Source: Bacteroidales bacterium (lineage in GTDB: Bacteria > Bacteroidota > Bacteroidia > Bacteroidales > VadinHA17). Taken from it: a stretch of 64,000 bases of DNA. Below, one piece after another: positions 52,986 through 60,698 of this stretch. How positions within the stretch are numbered: position 1 is the first letter of the stretch; each line of letters begins with the position of its first letter. Both the position numbers and the translations under genes were made by a program. The stretch is taken from NCBI GenBank assembly GCA_029932855.1, contig JAOZPG010000003.1:97121-161120 (forward strand). Reading direction: 5' to 3'. The notes under the pieces are model-generated. The model made no database searches. It was not told the DNA's origin and worked only from the letters and a program-made list of their open reading frames with translations.

Positions 52986-54047
52986 ATGGTTCATCCCGTA
53001 TTTAAAAGCCAGAAAGCTTTTGCTTTGTATATTTTAGCCTGGGTACTATTAATAAGTTCCCAGGCAATGGTGCTTTATTATTTTTATAATATGGCCCTTC
53101 AGCAGGCAATAGGCTATTCACTTATATTTTATTCCCTTTTCAGTCTGATAGCTTTGTTACTCTGGTATCCTGTAAGTTTTATTTATTTATCCATGGGCAC
53201 TGTTTTCTCAAAGATCCTGAATTTTGTGGGCCTTGCTGCCGGGGCGATTGCCTTTTGGGAGCTTAGTGGTTCATATCTCTTAAAAATAATATTTGAGGAA
53301 AGTGAGGCCTTCCTTGATTTTAATCAGGAAATACTTCCTGTAAGACTGCTTGCAGGCATTTTGATATTTATGATAATTTCACTGGTTTATTATTTAATAA
53401 TCTTTTATACAAGCCTGGAAGAAAAACGAGAAAGTGAGTTTAATCTCAGGGCACTGGCCAGGGAGGCAGAGCTGAAAATGTTGAAATACCAGATGAATCC
53501 ACATTTTCTTTTTAACAGCCTTAATTCAATAAACTCATTAACAATCACTGACCCGGGGAAAGCACGGGACATGATTGTCAGGCTTTCAGATTATCTCAGG
53601 TATTCTCTTGAGTCGGGTAAGGAAGATCTTAAAGAGCTGAAACTTGAAGTTGGAAATATCAGGAGATATCTGGAAATAGAAAAAACAAGGTTTGGCGAAA
53701 GGGTCAGCTACGAGGAAGATATTGATGAGCAGTGCTTTGAATATAAACTGCCGGCTATGATCTTGCAGCCCCTGTTTGAAAATGCAATTAAGCATTCTGT
53801 TCATGAAAGTACTGAAGCGGTAAGTATAAAATTAAAGTGTCGCAGGAAAGAAGATTATCTTCAAATAGAGATTAAGAATATAATCGTTGAGAATAGTAAC
53901 CCGGTTTCAGGCACAGGTACAGGACTTGATAATGTAAGGAAACGATTATTTTCATACTATGGTGAAGCAGCAAAACTGGAGCTTATGAGTGAGGACGGAT
54001 GGTTTAAGGTGAGGATACAGATTCCCTTTTCATCAGTTCTCTCATAA
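52986..54047 (+). CDS. LytS/His_kinase-family sensor histidine kinase
   Basis: 353 residues. Four transmembrane helices in the first 145 residues give little extracytoplasmic sensor material. The phosphoacceptor region KYQMNPHFLFNSLNSINSLT contains the conserved histidine (about 173), and GTGTGLDNVRKRLFSYYG is the glycine-rich ATP lid, with LQPLFENAIKHSVHE as the N box. It phosphorylates a LytTR response regulator, encoded 62 bp downstream. Because its own sensor is minimal, the upstream LiaF-like protein is a good candidate for signal input. Confidence 0.93.
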   Translation: MVHPVFKSQKAFALYILAWVLLISSQAMVLYYFYNMALQQAIGYSLIFYSLFSLIALLLWYPVSFIYLSMGTVFSKILNFVGLAAGAIAFWELSGSYLLKIIFEESEAFLDFNQEILPVRLLAGILIFMIISLVYYLIIFYTSLEEKRESEFNLRALAREAELKMLKYQMNPHFLFNSLNSINSLTITDPGKARDMIVRLSDYLRYSLESGKEDLKELKLEVGNIRRYLEIEKTRFGERVSYEEDIDEQCFEYKLPAMILQPLFENAIKHSVHESTEAVSIKLKCRRKEDYLQIEIKNIIVENSNPVSGTGTGLDNVRKRLFSYYGEAAKLELMSEDGWFKVRIQIPFSSVLS

Positions 54048-54109
54048 GCTTATTGTATTGTTTCCCGGTTCATGTTCGTTTCAGATGATTAATTGTAAAT
54101 TTACCTTCT

Positions 54110-54859
54110 ATGGAGAAAAAGATCAGGACTGTAATTATTGAAGATGAAAGTCTTGCCAGGGCTTTACTTATAAAATACCTGGATTCTTTTCCCGGAATAG
54201 AGATCTGCGGAGAATATGCAGATGGTTATTCTGCAATTATAGCTGTCAATGAGGAAAAGCCCCAGCTGCTTTTTCTTGATATTAAACTACCCAAAATAAG
54301 CGGAGTTGAACTGGTAGAGCTTCTTGATTATCAGCCTGAGATAATTTTTACAACTGCCCATGATGAATATGCCCTTAAAGCATTTGAAATGAATGCAGTG
54401 GATTACCTTCTTAAACCATTTTCAAAAGAAAGGTTTGTTTCTGCAGTTGAAAGGGCTGTGCAAAGGATTGATATGGGTGCCGTTCCGGCCGATAATGCCG
54501 GCCTGGCTCATGCCCTGGATGTGTATGAACAATTAAACCGGATAGTTGTAAAGAATAAGAACCAGATAAATGTTATTGCTGTGGGGGATATCTATTACTT
54601 TGAGGCCCAGGATGATTATGTTATGATCTATACTGCTGACAAGAGATATCTTAAGCAGGCAACATTAAAATCTTTTGAGGCAAGGCTTGACGCCAGGTCT
54701 TTTGTCAGGGTACACAGGTCTTATCTTGTAAGCACGGATAAGATATCCAGGCTGGAGCAATACGAGAAAGACAGTTATAATATTACAATGGAGAACAAGA
54801 AGCTAGTGCCGGTCAGCCGTTCTGGATATAAAACACTTAAAGCAGCACTTGGGTTTTAG
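54110..54859 (+). CDS. LytTR-family response regulator
   Basis: 249 residues: a receiver domain with acidic pair EDES, phosphoacceptor Asp (about 57) in LLFLDIKLPKISG and the KPF lysine in DYLLKPFSKERF, then a C-terminal LytTR DNA-binding domain (about 148-245, VGDIYYFEAQDDYVMIYT, FVRVHRSYLVSTDKISRLE). Transcriptional regulator paired with the upstream kinase. LytTR sites cannot be located with confidence in this window. Confidence 0.95.
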   Translation: MEKKIRTVIIEDESLARALLIKYLDSFPGIEICGEYADGYSAIIAVNEEKPQLLFLDIKLPKISGVELVELLDYQPEIIFTTAHDEYALKAFEMNAVDYLLKPFSKERFVSAVERAVQRIDMGAVPADNAGLAHALDVYEQLNRIVVKNKNQINVIAVGDIYYFEAQDDYVMIYTADKRYLKQATLKSFEARLDARSFVRVHRSYLVSTDKISRLEQYEKDSYNITMENKKLVPVSRSGYKTLKAALGF

Positions 54860-54989
54860 TCATGTTTGCAGGCTTGAGTGTACAAAAAGGTTTATTGTTG
54901 CAGAAAAGATTACGAAAATTCACAGATTGAGCCGCAGTCCGACAGGTTTTCCTGGTTAATACTTAGCAGTATATTATCAGGGATATGTA

Positions 54990-55901
54990 TTAATGAGCAA
55001 TATTTTTCTCCCCGGCAGTAATTGCAAGTTCAAGCCTGTTCTCTTTTGGAGGTAAGGGGCAGGTTGCAAATTCTGTGAAAGCACAGGGTGGATTATATGC
55101 CTTGTTAAAGTCAATGATATAGTTTCCCTCAGTGTTGGGACCATCAATTTCGAGGTACCTTCCTCCACCATATGTTTCCAGCCCGGAAGTACTATCTGCA
55201 ATTATCACCCACAGCTTATCTTTTTCCCCAAGGGGAAACAGCTCATATTCATTTTCCTCAATCATAAATTTCAGTTTTCCTGGAGTCTCATTGAGAGTGG
55301 TCATCCCCAGTACATTAGTAATTGCTATTTTTTCAGGAACTTCAAGATTCTCAAGAACGGCCTCTATTCTCCAGCTTTTATCTACAGGAAAGCATGGTAT
55401 TGAATCCAGTTCATTGATTTCCGGCCTGCTGAAATCCCTTAGCCTTACCCCAATTCTATTTTCTCTACGGATAATAAACCATGCTAAAGAGTCGAAGTTA
55501 AGAATAGTAGGGGACATGCTAAGGTCAGTTTCCATATTGATTTTTTTTACAGCTTCTCCCTCATGTAAGACCTTAGTATTTTCTGAAGATATGAATATAA
55601 TCTTATCATTGAATAGCATGAAGCTTCCCATAAAGTCCGGGGCCCGGGATGGGAAGCTAATATTATTGTCAGGGTGGCTACCCACTGTATTTTTACCCTC
55701 CTCAAGCCAGTAGAGACCTGCCAGGTTTAGCCAGCCTTCTTTGCCTTTAAGATTATTTAGTCTTTCATTTTTCCAGTTCTCTATTGAATTGTAGTATGCT
55801 GTATCCCTGCTGTTTGTGCTTACATTATTTGTTCCCATGTTGCAGCTAAAGAAAAGCAGGAATAATAATATAGCAGGTATGATGGCAGTTGTTTGTTTCA
55901 T
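54990..55901 (-). CDS. DUF1684 lipoprotein
   Basis: 303 residues with a lipoprotein signal (LLFLLFFSCNMG). The DUF1684 core is clear: WKNERLNNLKGKEGWLNLAG, GLYWLEEGKNTVGSHPDN and the C-terminal GGGRYLEIDGP...DFNKAYNPPCAFTEFATC with PLPPKENRL. Function is unknown across the family. It stands alone between the LytTR operon and a small membrane-protein gene, so context gives no clue. Confidence 0.93.
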   Translation of the reverse strand: MKQTTAIIPAILLFLLFFSCNMGTNNVSTNSRDTAYYNSIENWKNERLNNLKGKEGWLNLAGLYWLEEGKNTVGSHPDNNISFPSRAPDFMGSFMLFNDKIIFISSENTKVLHEGEAVKKINMETDLSMSPTILNFDSLAWFIIRRENRIGVRLRDFSRPEINELDSIPCFPVDKSWRIEAVLENLEVPEKIAITNVLGMTTLNETPGKLKFMIEENEYELFPLGEKDKLWVIIADSTSGLETYGGGRYLEIDGPNTEGNYIIDFNKAYNPPCAFTEFATCPLPPKENRLELAITAGEKNIAH

Positions 55902-55976
55902 TTAATTTGCTATTTTTTTTTATTTGATTTTAGTTCTGTGGAATAAAAATCAGGATTGGGAATATATGTTATCAAT

Positions 55977-56384
55977 TCATTTATATTGCCGTCTTCGTAT
56001 GATAAATTCATAAGTTAATATAGCTAATGATGAACCTAAAGCGCTGGCTAAAATATCATATGGATCATAATAAGAACTAGCTCCCCACATTGGGTTTAGT
56101 TCTTCAAATGCCAGAACTGCAAATATTACTAAAGAACTTGTATATGCAATCAAACGTCCATATTTTGGTTTTCTTATCAAAACGGCATTTACAGATACCA
56201 AACTTATAAGATAGGTAGCTATAAAATTAGGGAAACAGGCGGTCAGAATATTAACAATAGTTACATTACTAAATGCAGGCCTTAATATTTCTTTATTCAG
56301 TGAAATCAAAGCAAATAAAGCAGCGATTAATAATGAATTAATTAGTATAACTTTTTTTTTATCTTTTATATTAATTATTACCAT
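55977..56384 (-). CDS. small VanZ-like membrane protein
   Basis: 135 residues with four transmembrane segments (about 12-30, 44-66, 79-96, 107-126). Segment FEELNPMWGASSYYDPYDILASALGSS resembles the VanZ-like pattern of acidic/Asp-Ile-hydrophobic residues before the last helix. VanZ proteins are linked to glycopeptide tolerance in some bacteria, but most homologues are uncharacterised; no resistance claim is made. It is A+T-rich and sits at the left edge of a gene-poor stretch. Confidence 0.68.
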   Translation of the reverse strand: MVIINIKDKKKVILINSLLIAALFALISLNKEILRPAFSNVTIVNILTACFPNFIATYLISLVSVNAVLIRKPKYGRLIAYTSSLVIFAVLAFEELNPMWGASSYYDPYDILASALGSSLAILTYEFIIRRRQYK

Positions 56385-56480
56385 CGGCTGTTAATCATTA
56401 TTTTGATTTTCTGGTTTTTGATTTATTGTTAAGCCTGTCTGCGCATATAAATATATAATTATTTTACTTAAATTTTTTGT

Positions 56481-56493
56481 GGTCACGACGAGA
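56481..56493. repeat. 13-bp copy of the tRNA-Asp 3' end (candidate attachment-site remnant)
   Basis: GGTCACGACGAGA is identical, in the same orientation, to bases 59862-59874, the 3' acceptor/T-arm end of tRNA-Asp. Upstream bases (TTGT/TTGC) extend the match to 16 of 17. Such a direct repeat is what integration into a tRNA 3' end leaves; no integrase gene lies between the copies. Confidence 0.5.
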
Positions 56494-56571
56494 ATGCTCA
56501 TCCACCGCAGGCGGTTCGTACCTCCTCAGATTGCCTATATAATAGATTATAACATCAATTACATTCCTTAG

Positions 56572-56682
56572 TCAGCAAAGATAGTCCTGGTTATAAAAAC
56601 CATTGGAGTTCTAAAATCAGAGAAAACAGGAAGAGAAATTTTATATTTAAATAAAGAATTGATAGAGATATTAAAACACTAA
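56572..56682 (+). pseudogene. remnant of a winged-helix-type regulator C-terminus
   Basis: A short open stretch reads IGVLKSEKTGREILYLNKEL then IEILKH before TAA. That is typical of the wing and last helix of ArsR-like HTH regulators. It has no start codon of its own and no DNA-recognition helix, with a stop just upstream. I read it as a decayed fragment; chance cannot be excluded for 36 codons. Confidence 0.35.
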
Positions 56683-56820
56683 GCAGAACAAAGTATAAAA
56701 ATAATAATCGAAATAGTAGCAAATATGGGAGGGGTTCAAATCGCTTTATTTTAAGTATCTATAATCCAGGGGAGTAAATCCATGAATTGTTGCAGTAATG
56801 TTACAGTAGTACAAAAAAGA

Positions 56821-56861
56821 AATAAGCGCTAACCCTTGATATAAAAGAGGAAGCGCTTATT
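56821..56861. repeat. 10-bp perfect inverted repeat with 21-nt spacer
   Basis: AATAAGCGCT (56821-56830) and AGCGCTTATT (56852-56861) are perfect inverted copies. There is no T-run to mark a terminator, and no gene end is nearby. It may be a protein-binding dyad or the trace of a mobile-element end. Confidence 0.7.
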
Positions 56862-57204
56862 GTGTTGTTGTCCGATCAGGATTCCATTATCCATATTTAG
56901 TATTAATCACCGCTTAAAGCAATAATACGACATATATATATATATAGATAGTTGCATTATTAGAAATTATTCTTAATTTCATATTAGAAATCTTATCAGT
57001 ACCAGTCATCCCAGGGTTGATGATTATTCAGTCAGTTAGAAAAATGATTGGCTATTTATGATCTGGTCATTAATCGCACATATCAGATAACCCATGAATT
57101 GCAGTTTATAAAAAAAAATCACATTAACAATAAACTTTATTTGCAGGAAATAACAACTTAATAAAAGACTTTAAAATATCAATTAACTAAACCTTTTAAT
57201 TATT

Positions 57205-59538
57205 ATGAAAACCAAACTTGCCCAGTTAAGCTTTGGACTTATCATTATAGCCGGCCTAGTCCTGTATATTTCTTCATGTAGTAAAGATGAATCTCCAAAA
57301 CCGGAGCCTGTAGCCACAAGCATTCAACTTGTCTCAGGGAACTCACAGACATCAGATATTGAAACAGCTTTAGCAAATCCTGTTGAAGTGATTGTAAAAG
57401 ATCAGGATGGTAATGTGTTTAAGGGTGCAAAAGTAAACTTTTCAGTTACCGAAGGTTCTGTTTCACTATCCTCAGCTACAACAGATGCAAATGGGAAGGC
57501 ACAAGTAACCTGGACGCTGGGTTCAACAGTAGGAACACAAGGTCTTACAATAACTGGGTTTAAAGCTGATGGAAAAACTGCCTTGAGTGGCTCGCCTATT
57601 ACAGTTAATGCCATTGCAACTAAAAAAGTAGCTACCAGTATTGAATTGGTTTCCGGAGGGGATCAGACCGCAGAGGCTGAAACAAACCTGGCTAATCCGG
57701 TAATAGTTAAAGTTAAGGACCAAAACGGTATTGCATTCCCCGGAGCAACTGTGAATTTTGCGGTGACAGAAGGTTCTGTATCATCGGCAACAGCAATAAG
57801 CGATGCCAGCGGAAATGTTTCTGTAAGCTGGACCCTGGGACCAACTGCAGGAACACAAACCCTCACAGTTACGGCTGTTAAAGCTGATGGGACAACCCCT
57901 TTAACAGGTTCTCCTCTTGCTATAAATGCAATTGCAGCTGAAGTTGCTGTTGCTACCAGTATTGAATTGGTTTCCGGAGGGGATCAGACCGCAGAGGCTG
58001 AAACAAACCTGGCTAATCCGGTAATAGTTAAAGTTAAGGACCAAAACGGTATTGCATTCCCCGGAGCAACTGTGAATTTTGCGGTGACAGAAGGTTCTGT
58101 ATCATCGGCAACAGCAATAAGCGATGCCAGCGGAAATGTCTCTGTAAGCTGGACCCTGGGATCAACGGCAGGCACACAAACCCTTACAGTTACGGCCTTT
58201 AAAGTTGATGGTACAACTGCCTTAACAGGTTCTCCTCTCACTGTTAACGCAACTGCCAATGTTAGCAGGGAAGCCACAAGTATTGGACTAAGCTTAGGTG
58301 GCGACCAGTTCGCAGCACCCGGAAGCACATTGCCTCAACAAATAATAGTAAAGGTAAATGACCAGAATGATCTTGGCCTTTCAGGTGTAAGTGTTTATTT
58401 TGAAGTTACAGAAGGTTCTGTATCACCTTCATCAACAATAACGGATGCTGGTGGGTTCGCAAGAGTTACCTGGACACTCGGTTCAACTCCGGGTACTCAA
58501 ACACTTACAGTAACCGCTTTTAAAGCAGATGGAACAACAAATTTAACCGGTTCACCTCTTTTAGTTTATGCAACTGCAAGTTCGGCTTCCAGTATTGAGC
58601 TTAGCTCAGGCGGAGATCAAACAGGAATTGTCGGAATTTCTTTGGTGGAACCCATAGAAGTGTTAGTTAAGGATTCGAATGGCAATGACTTCAAAGGTGC
58701 AACAGTCAATTTTGAAGTTTCGGAAGGTTCTGTGTCATCGGCATCGGCTATTTCTGATGCAGATGGGAAAGCCAGTGTAACATGGACCCTTGGTTCTACT
58801 GAAGGAGTACAAACACTGACTGTCACCAGTTTTAAATTAGATGGAACAACACCCTTAACAGGATCGCCACTTTCAGTAACAGCAACAGCAACGGCTATAA
58901 GTGCATCTAATCCTGTAACTGATTTTGATGGTAATGAATATCAAACTGTAAACATTGGCAATCAAATTTGGATGACGGAAAATCTGAAAGTTACACACTA
59001 TCCCGATGGAACGGTAATCCCCTTGATTACCAACAACACTACATGGAAGAATCTTGCCGATAACGATTTAGCAGATGCCTATTGTTATTACAATAATAAT
59101 GCAAGTAGCGTATACGGAGCCTTATATACCAGTGCCGCGGCTATGAAAGGTTCGGGCAGCAGCAATTTGAATCCTAGTGGCGTGCAGGGTGTATGTCCGG
59201 ATGGCTGGCACTTGCCAAGTAGTAGCGAGTGGAATGAATTAATTGATATCTTAGGAGGGCCACTTGTGGCTGGCGGAAAACTTAAAAGTGTTAGTGTATG
59301 GAAAAGTCCAAATACAGGAGCGACTAACGAAAGTACTTTTACGGCACTTCCGGGAGGATATCGTCGTGGAGATAATGGTATTTCTGCCGCATCTTCCTAT
59401 ACAGGGACCTGGCATAGTACATATCATTTGAATAATACCAATGTTCTGATATATACTATAGGTTATTCTTCTGCCCATGCTGGAAGTTCAAGTATGGTAA
59501 AATCAGGTGGTTATTCGGTTCGCTGTGTAAAAGATTAG
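57205..59538 (+). CDS. surface lipoprotein with five tandem Big_1 Ig-like domains and a FISUMP domain
   Basis: 777 residues. The lipoprotein signal ends in YISSCSKDE. Five invasin-type bacterial Ig-like domains follow (about 36-139, 145-247, 252-354, 358-460, 463-570), each ending in a TLGST/PGTQTLTVTAFKADGT-like strand. The C-terminal FISUMP domain (about 585-777) shows DFDGNEYQTVNIGNQIWM, GVCPDGWHLPSSSEWNELI and GGYSVRCVKD. Domains 2 and 3 are nearly identical at DNA level. Such proteins are cell-surface stalks with a ligand-binding tip; binding target unknown. It lies alone in a possible tRNA-associated islet. Confidence 0.93.
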   Translation: MKTKLAQLSFGLIIIAGLVLYISSCSKDESPKPEPVATSIQLVSGNSQTSDIETALANPVEVIVKDQDGNVFKGAKVNFSVTEGSVSLSSATTDANGKAQVTWTLGSTVGTQGLTITGFKADGKTALSGSPITVNAIATKKVATSIELVSGGDQTAEAETNLANPVIVKVKDQNGIAFPGATVNFAVTEGSVSSATAISDASGNVSVSWTLGPTAGTQTLTVTAVKADGTTPLTGSPLAINAIAAEVAVATSIELVSGGDQTAEAETNLANPVIVKVKDQNGIAFPGATVNFAVTEGSVSSATAISDASGNVSVSWTLGSTAGTQTLTVTAFKVDGTTALTGSPLTVNATANVSREATSIGLSLGGDQFAAPGSTLPQQIIVKVNDQNDLGLSGVSVYFEVTEGSVSPSSTITDAGGFARVTWTLGSTPGTQTLTVTAFKADGTTNLTGSPLLVYATASSASSIELSSGGDQTGIVGISLVEPIEVLVKDSNGNDFKGATVNFEVSEGSVSSASAISDADGKASVTWTLGSTEGVQTLTVTSFKLDGTTPLTGSPLSVTATATAISASNPVTDFDGNEYQTVNIGNQIWMTENLKVTHYPDGTVIPLITNNTTWKNLADNDLADAYCYYNNNASSVYGALYTSAAAMKGSGSSNLNPSGVQGVCPDGWHLPSSSEWNELIDILGGPLVAGGKLKSVSVWKSPNTGATNESTFTALPGGYRRGDNGISAASSYTGTWHSTYHLNNTNVLIYTIGYSSAHAGSSSMVKSGGYSVRCVKD
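57631..58161 (+). repeat. near-identical 210-bp segments in Ig domains 2 and 3
   Basis: 57631-57840 and 57952-58161 differ at a single base (ATGTTT versus ATGTCT), with start sites 321 bp (107 codons) apart. The flanking parts of the same domains have diverged, so only this segment was copied or homogenised recently. Confidence 0.95.
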
Positions 59539-59609
59539 TCATTCCTGATTATTTGTTGTGACAGAATAATTTTTAACTTACTGATACAATAAAAATGTGA
59601 GTTTACCAC

Positions 59610-59648
59610 TAAATACCCCGCTGGCCCTGGCGGGGTATTTAATTTTGA
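59610..59648 (+). terminator. rho-independent-like terminator after Ig/FISUMP gene
   Basis: Perfect 12-bp stem TAAATACCCCGC / GCGGGGTATTTA with an 8-nt loop, 71 bp after the stop and followed by ATTTTG. Confidence 0.8.
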
Positions 59649-59739
59649 GTTGGGAATATCAATTAGTGACGAGAATGACCTCCCTTCGGTCGATCGGACT
59701 CTTCCCTCCAGGGGGGAACCCTGCAACATACAAAAATCC

Positions 59740-59777
59740 AAAGTCTGCTTCGCAGCCTTTTTATTTTTTATTTCCTA
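59740..59777 (+). terminator. second terminator-like hairpin
   Basis: AAAGTCTGC TTC GCAGCCTTT pairs with one mismatch, followed by a long T-rich tract (TTATTTTTTATTT). Confidence 0.6.
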
Positions 59778-59815
59778 TTCCCTTGAAAGACAAGTTCTTT
59801 ACGGTTCTGGTAAAT

Positions 59816-59849
59816 AAAAAACCCATCAAGCATTCGCTTAATGGGTTTT
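59816..59849 (-). terminator. terminator of tRNA-Asp
   Basis: AAAACCCATcAAGC attc GCTTaATGGGTTTT forms a long hairpin with one internal mismatch, and the minus strand continues into a T-run. It begins 12 bp past the tRNA 3' end. Confidence 0.85.
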
Positions 59850-59860
59850 CTTTCTCGTTG

Positions 59861-59934
59861 CGGTCACGACGAGACTCGAACTCGCGACCTCCGGCGTGAC
59901 AGGCCGGCATTCTAACCAACTGAACTACGTGACC
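59861..59934 (-). tRNA. tRNA-Asp (GTC anticodon)
   Basis: The minus strand folds into a full cloverleaf. The acceptor GGTCACG pairs with CGTGACC, and the D-arm is GTTC AGTTGGTTA GAAT. The anticodon stem-loop is CCGGC-CTGTCAC-GCCGG with anticodon GTC, and the T-arm is GCGAG-TTCGAGT-CTCGT. Discriminator base G73 is the aspartate identity base, and CCA is not encoded. A terminator follows at once. The 3' end is duplicated at 56481, see findings. Confidence 0.97.
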
Positions 59935-60030
59935 ATTTAATTTTGGAATTGCAAAAATAGCTGTTTTTTTCTTATTCCAAAAGAAATAGATGAAAAAGCG
60001 ATCTTTTTTAAAGACTGGAAGGTTTTTATG

Positions 60031-60144
60031 TTCCGGTAAGTCATATATATTTCGTGAAAACAATTCTGTTCAGGTAAGTCATTTATATTTCGTGAAGACA
60101 ATTATGTTCAGGTAAGTCATTTACTTCTGGTAAGCCATTTACAT
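60031..60144. repeat. tandem direct repeat, 38-bp period, two full and two partial copies
   Basis: Units at 60031-60068 and 60069-60106 share GGTAAGTCATNTATATTTCG and TGAANACAATT. Shortened copies follow at 60107-60125 and 60126-60144 (GGTAAGTCATTTAC, GGTAAGCCATTTAC). Located between the tRNA and the end of rsmD. Confidence 0.9.
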
Positions 60145-60164
60145 TGTGCTAAGGGTAGAATTCT

Positions 60165-60698
60165 TTATTTAAAGAAACTAAAGTTTACACTTCCGTAATT
60201 TCTGTGCCTCAAAAAATGGGGGTGATTTGTGAAATTAAAACTTCCCGGGTGCTCCAGGATAAGCCAGCCGCCTTCTTTTAGTAGTTTATTATTGAAGACA
60301 AGATCGGGGATAGTATCAAGTTCCTGCAGTCTGAATGGGGGATCGGCAAAAATCAGGTCGAATTGTTCATTTAGCCTGGCCATGCTTTTAAAAACGTCTC
60401 TGTTAAAAGCTTTAATTATTTGCTCAAACTTAAGCTCTTTTATAGTTTTTAATATAAATCCGAAATGCAGGCGGTTTGATTCGTATAGATATATCTTTTT
60501 ACTGGCTCTTGAGGCAAACTCAAAGCTTATACTGCCTGTGCCTGAAAATAGGTCCATAACTTCAAGATCTTCAATTTTGAAATTATTATCTATTATGTTA
60601 AATAATCCTTCCCTGGCAAAATCTGTTGTAGGTCTGGCACTGAAGTTTTTTGGGGGACTTATGATCTTCCCTTTGTATTTCCCGCTTATGATACGCAA
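60165..60698 (-). CDS. rsmD: 16S rRNA (guanine(966)-N(2))-methyltransferase
   Basis: Methylates G966 of 16S rRNA in the 30S subunit (EC 2.1.1.171). 177 residues, normal length. MRIISGKYKGKIISPP, RPTTDFAREGLFNII, the SAM motif VMDLFSGTGSISFEFASR and the target-base motif FADPPF are all present. The start overlaps the end of the DUF3822 gene by 13 bp, an arrangement that suggests coupling. Confidence 0.95.
   Translation of the reverse strand: MRIISGKYKGKIISPPKNFSARPTTDFAREGLFNIIDNNFKIEDLEVMDLFSGTGSISFEFASRASKKIYLYESNRLHFGFILKTIKELKFEQIIKAFNRDVFKSMARLNEQFDLIFADPPFRLQELDTIPDLVFNNKLLKEGGWLILEHPGSFNFTNHPHFLRHRNYGSVNFSFFK

Larger units (their letters stand above)
56385..57204. other. 820-bp gene-poor, A+T-rich region with repeats and a gene remnant
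   Basis: No intact gene. Listed separately are a 13-bp match to the 3' end of tRNA-Asp, a HTH-like ORF remnant, and a long inverted repeat. A (TA)7 tract is at about 56932-56946. A GGGAGGGGTTCAAATC stretch near 56728 resembles a tRNA T-arm, but its partner strand does not pair. The last 200 bp are probably the promoter and leader of the Ig-domain lipoprotein. Confidence 0.6.
59539..59860. other. 322-bp intergenic region with stacked hairpins
   Basis: No gene. It holds three terminator-like hairpins (listed separately). Between 59666 and 59720 is a GC-richer stretch, GTGACGAGAATGACC onward, that shares GACGAGAATG with the tRNA-like remnant at 56488-56497. This hints at a dispersed repeat element. 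Confidence 0.6.

Noticed and set aside
55977-56384. glycopeptide resistance gene vanZ
   Set aside because: Only the general VanZ-like membrane pattern is seen, and no van operon context exists.
56725-56745. tRNA T-arm-like GGGGTTCAAATC
   Set aside because: The opposite stem strand does not pair and no cloverleaf can be drawn.
57984-58328. minus-strand ORFs with repeated segments antisense to the Ig domains
   Set aside because: They mirror the repetitive plus-strand coding sequence and appear at each Ig domain as frame shadows.
59597-60063. 100-codon ORFs on both strands over tRNA-Asp
   Set aside because: They read through the tRNA, its terminator and repeat hairpins; spurious translations.
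10351-60144. CRISPR array
   Set aside because: The 30-38 bp repeats are contiguous tandem units without spacers, and no cas genes are present.
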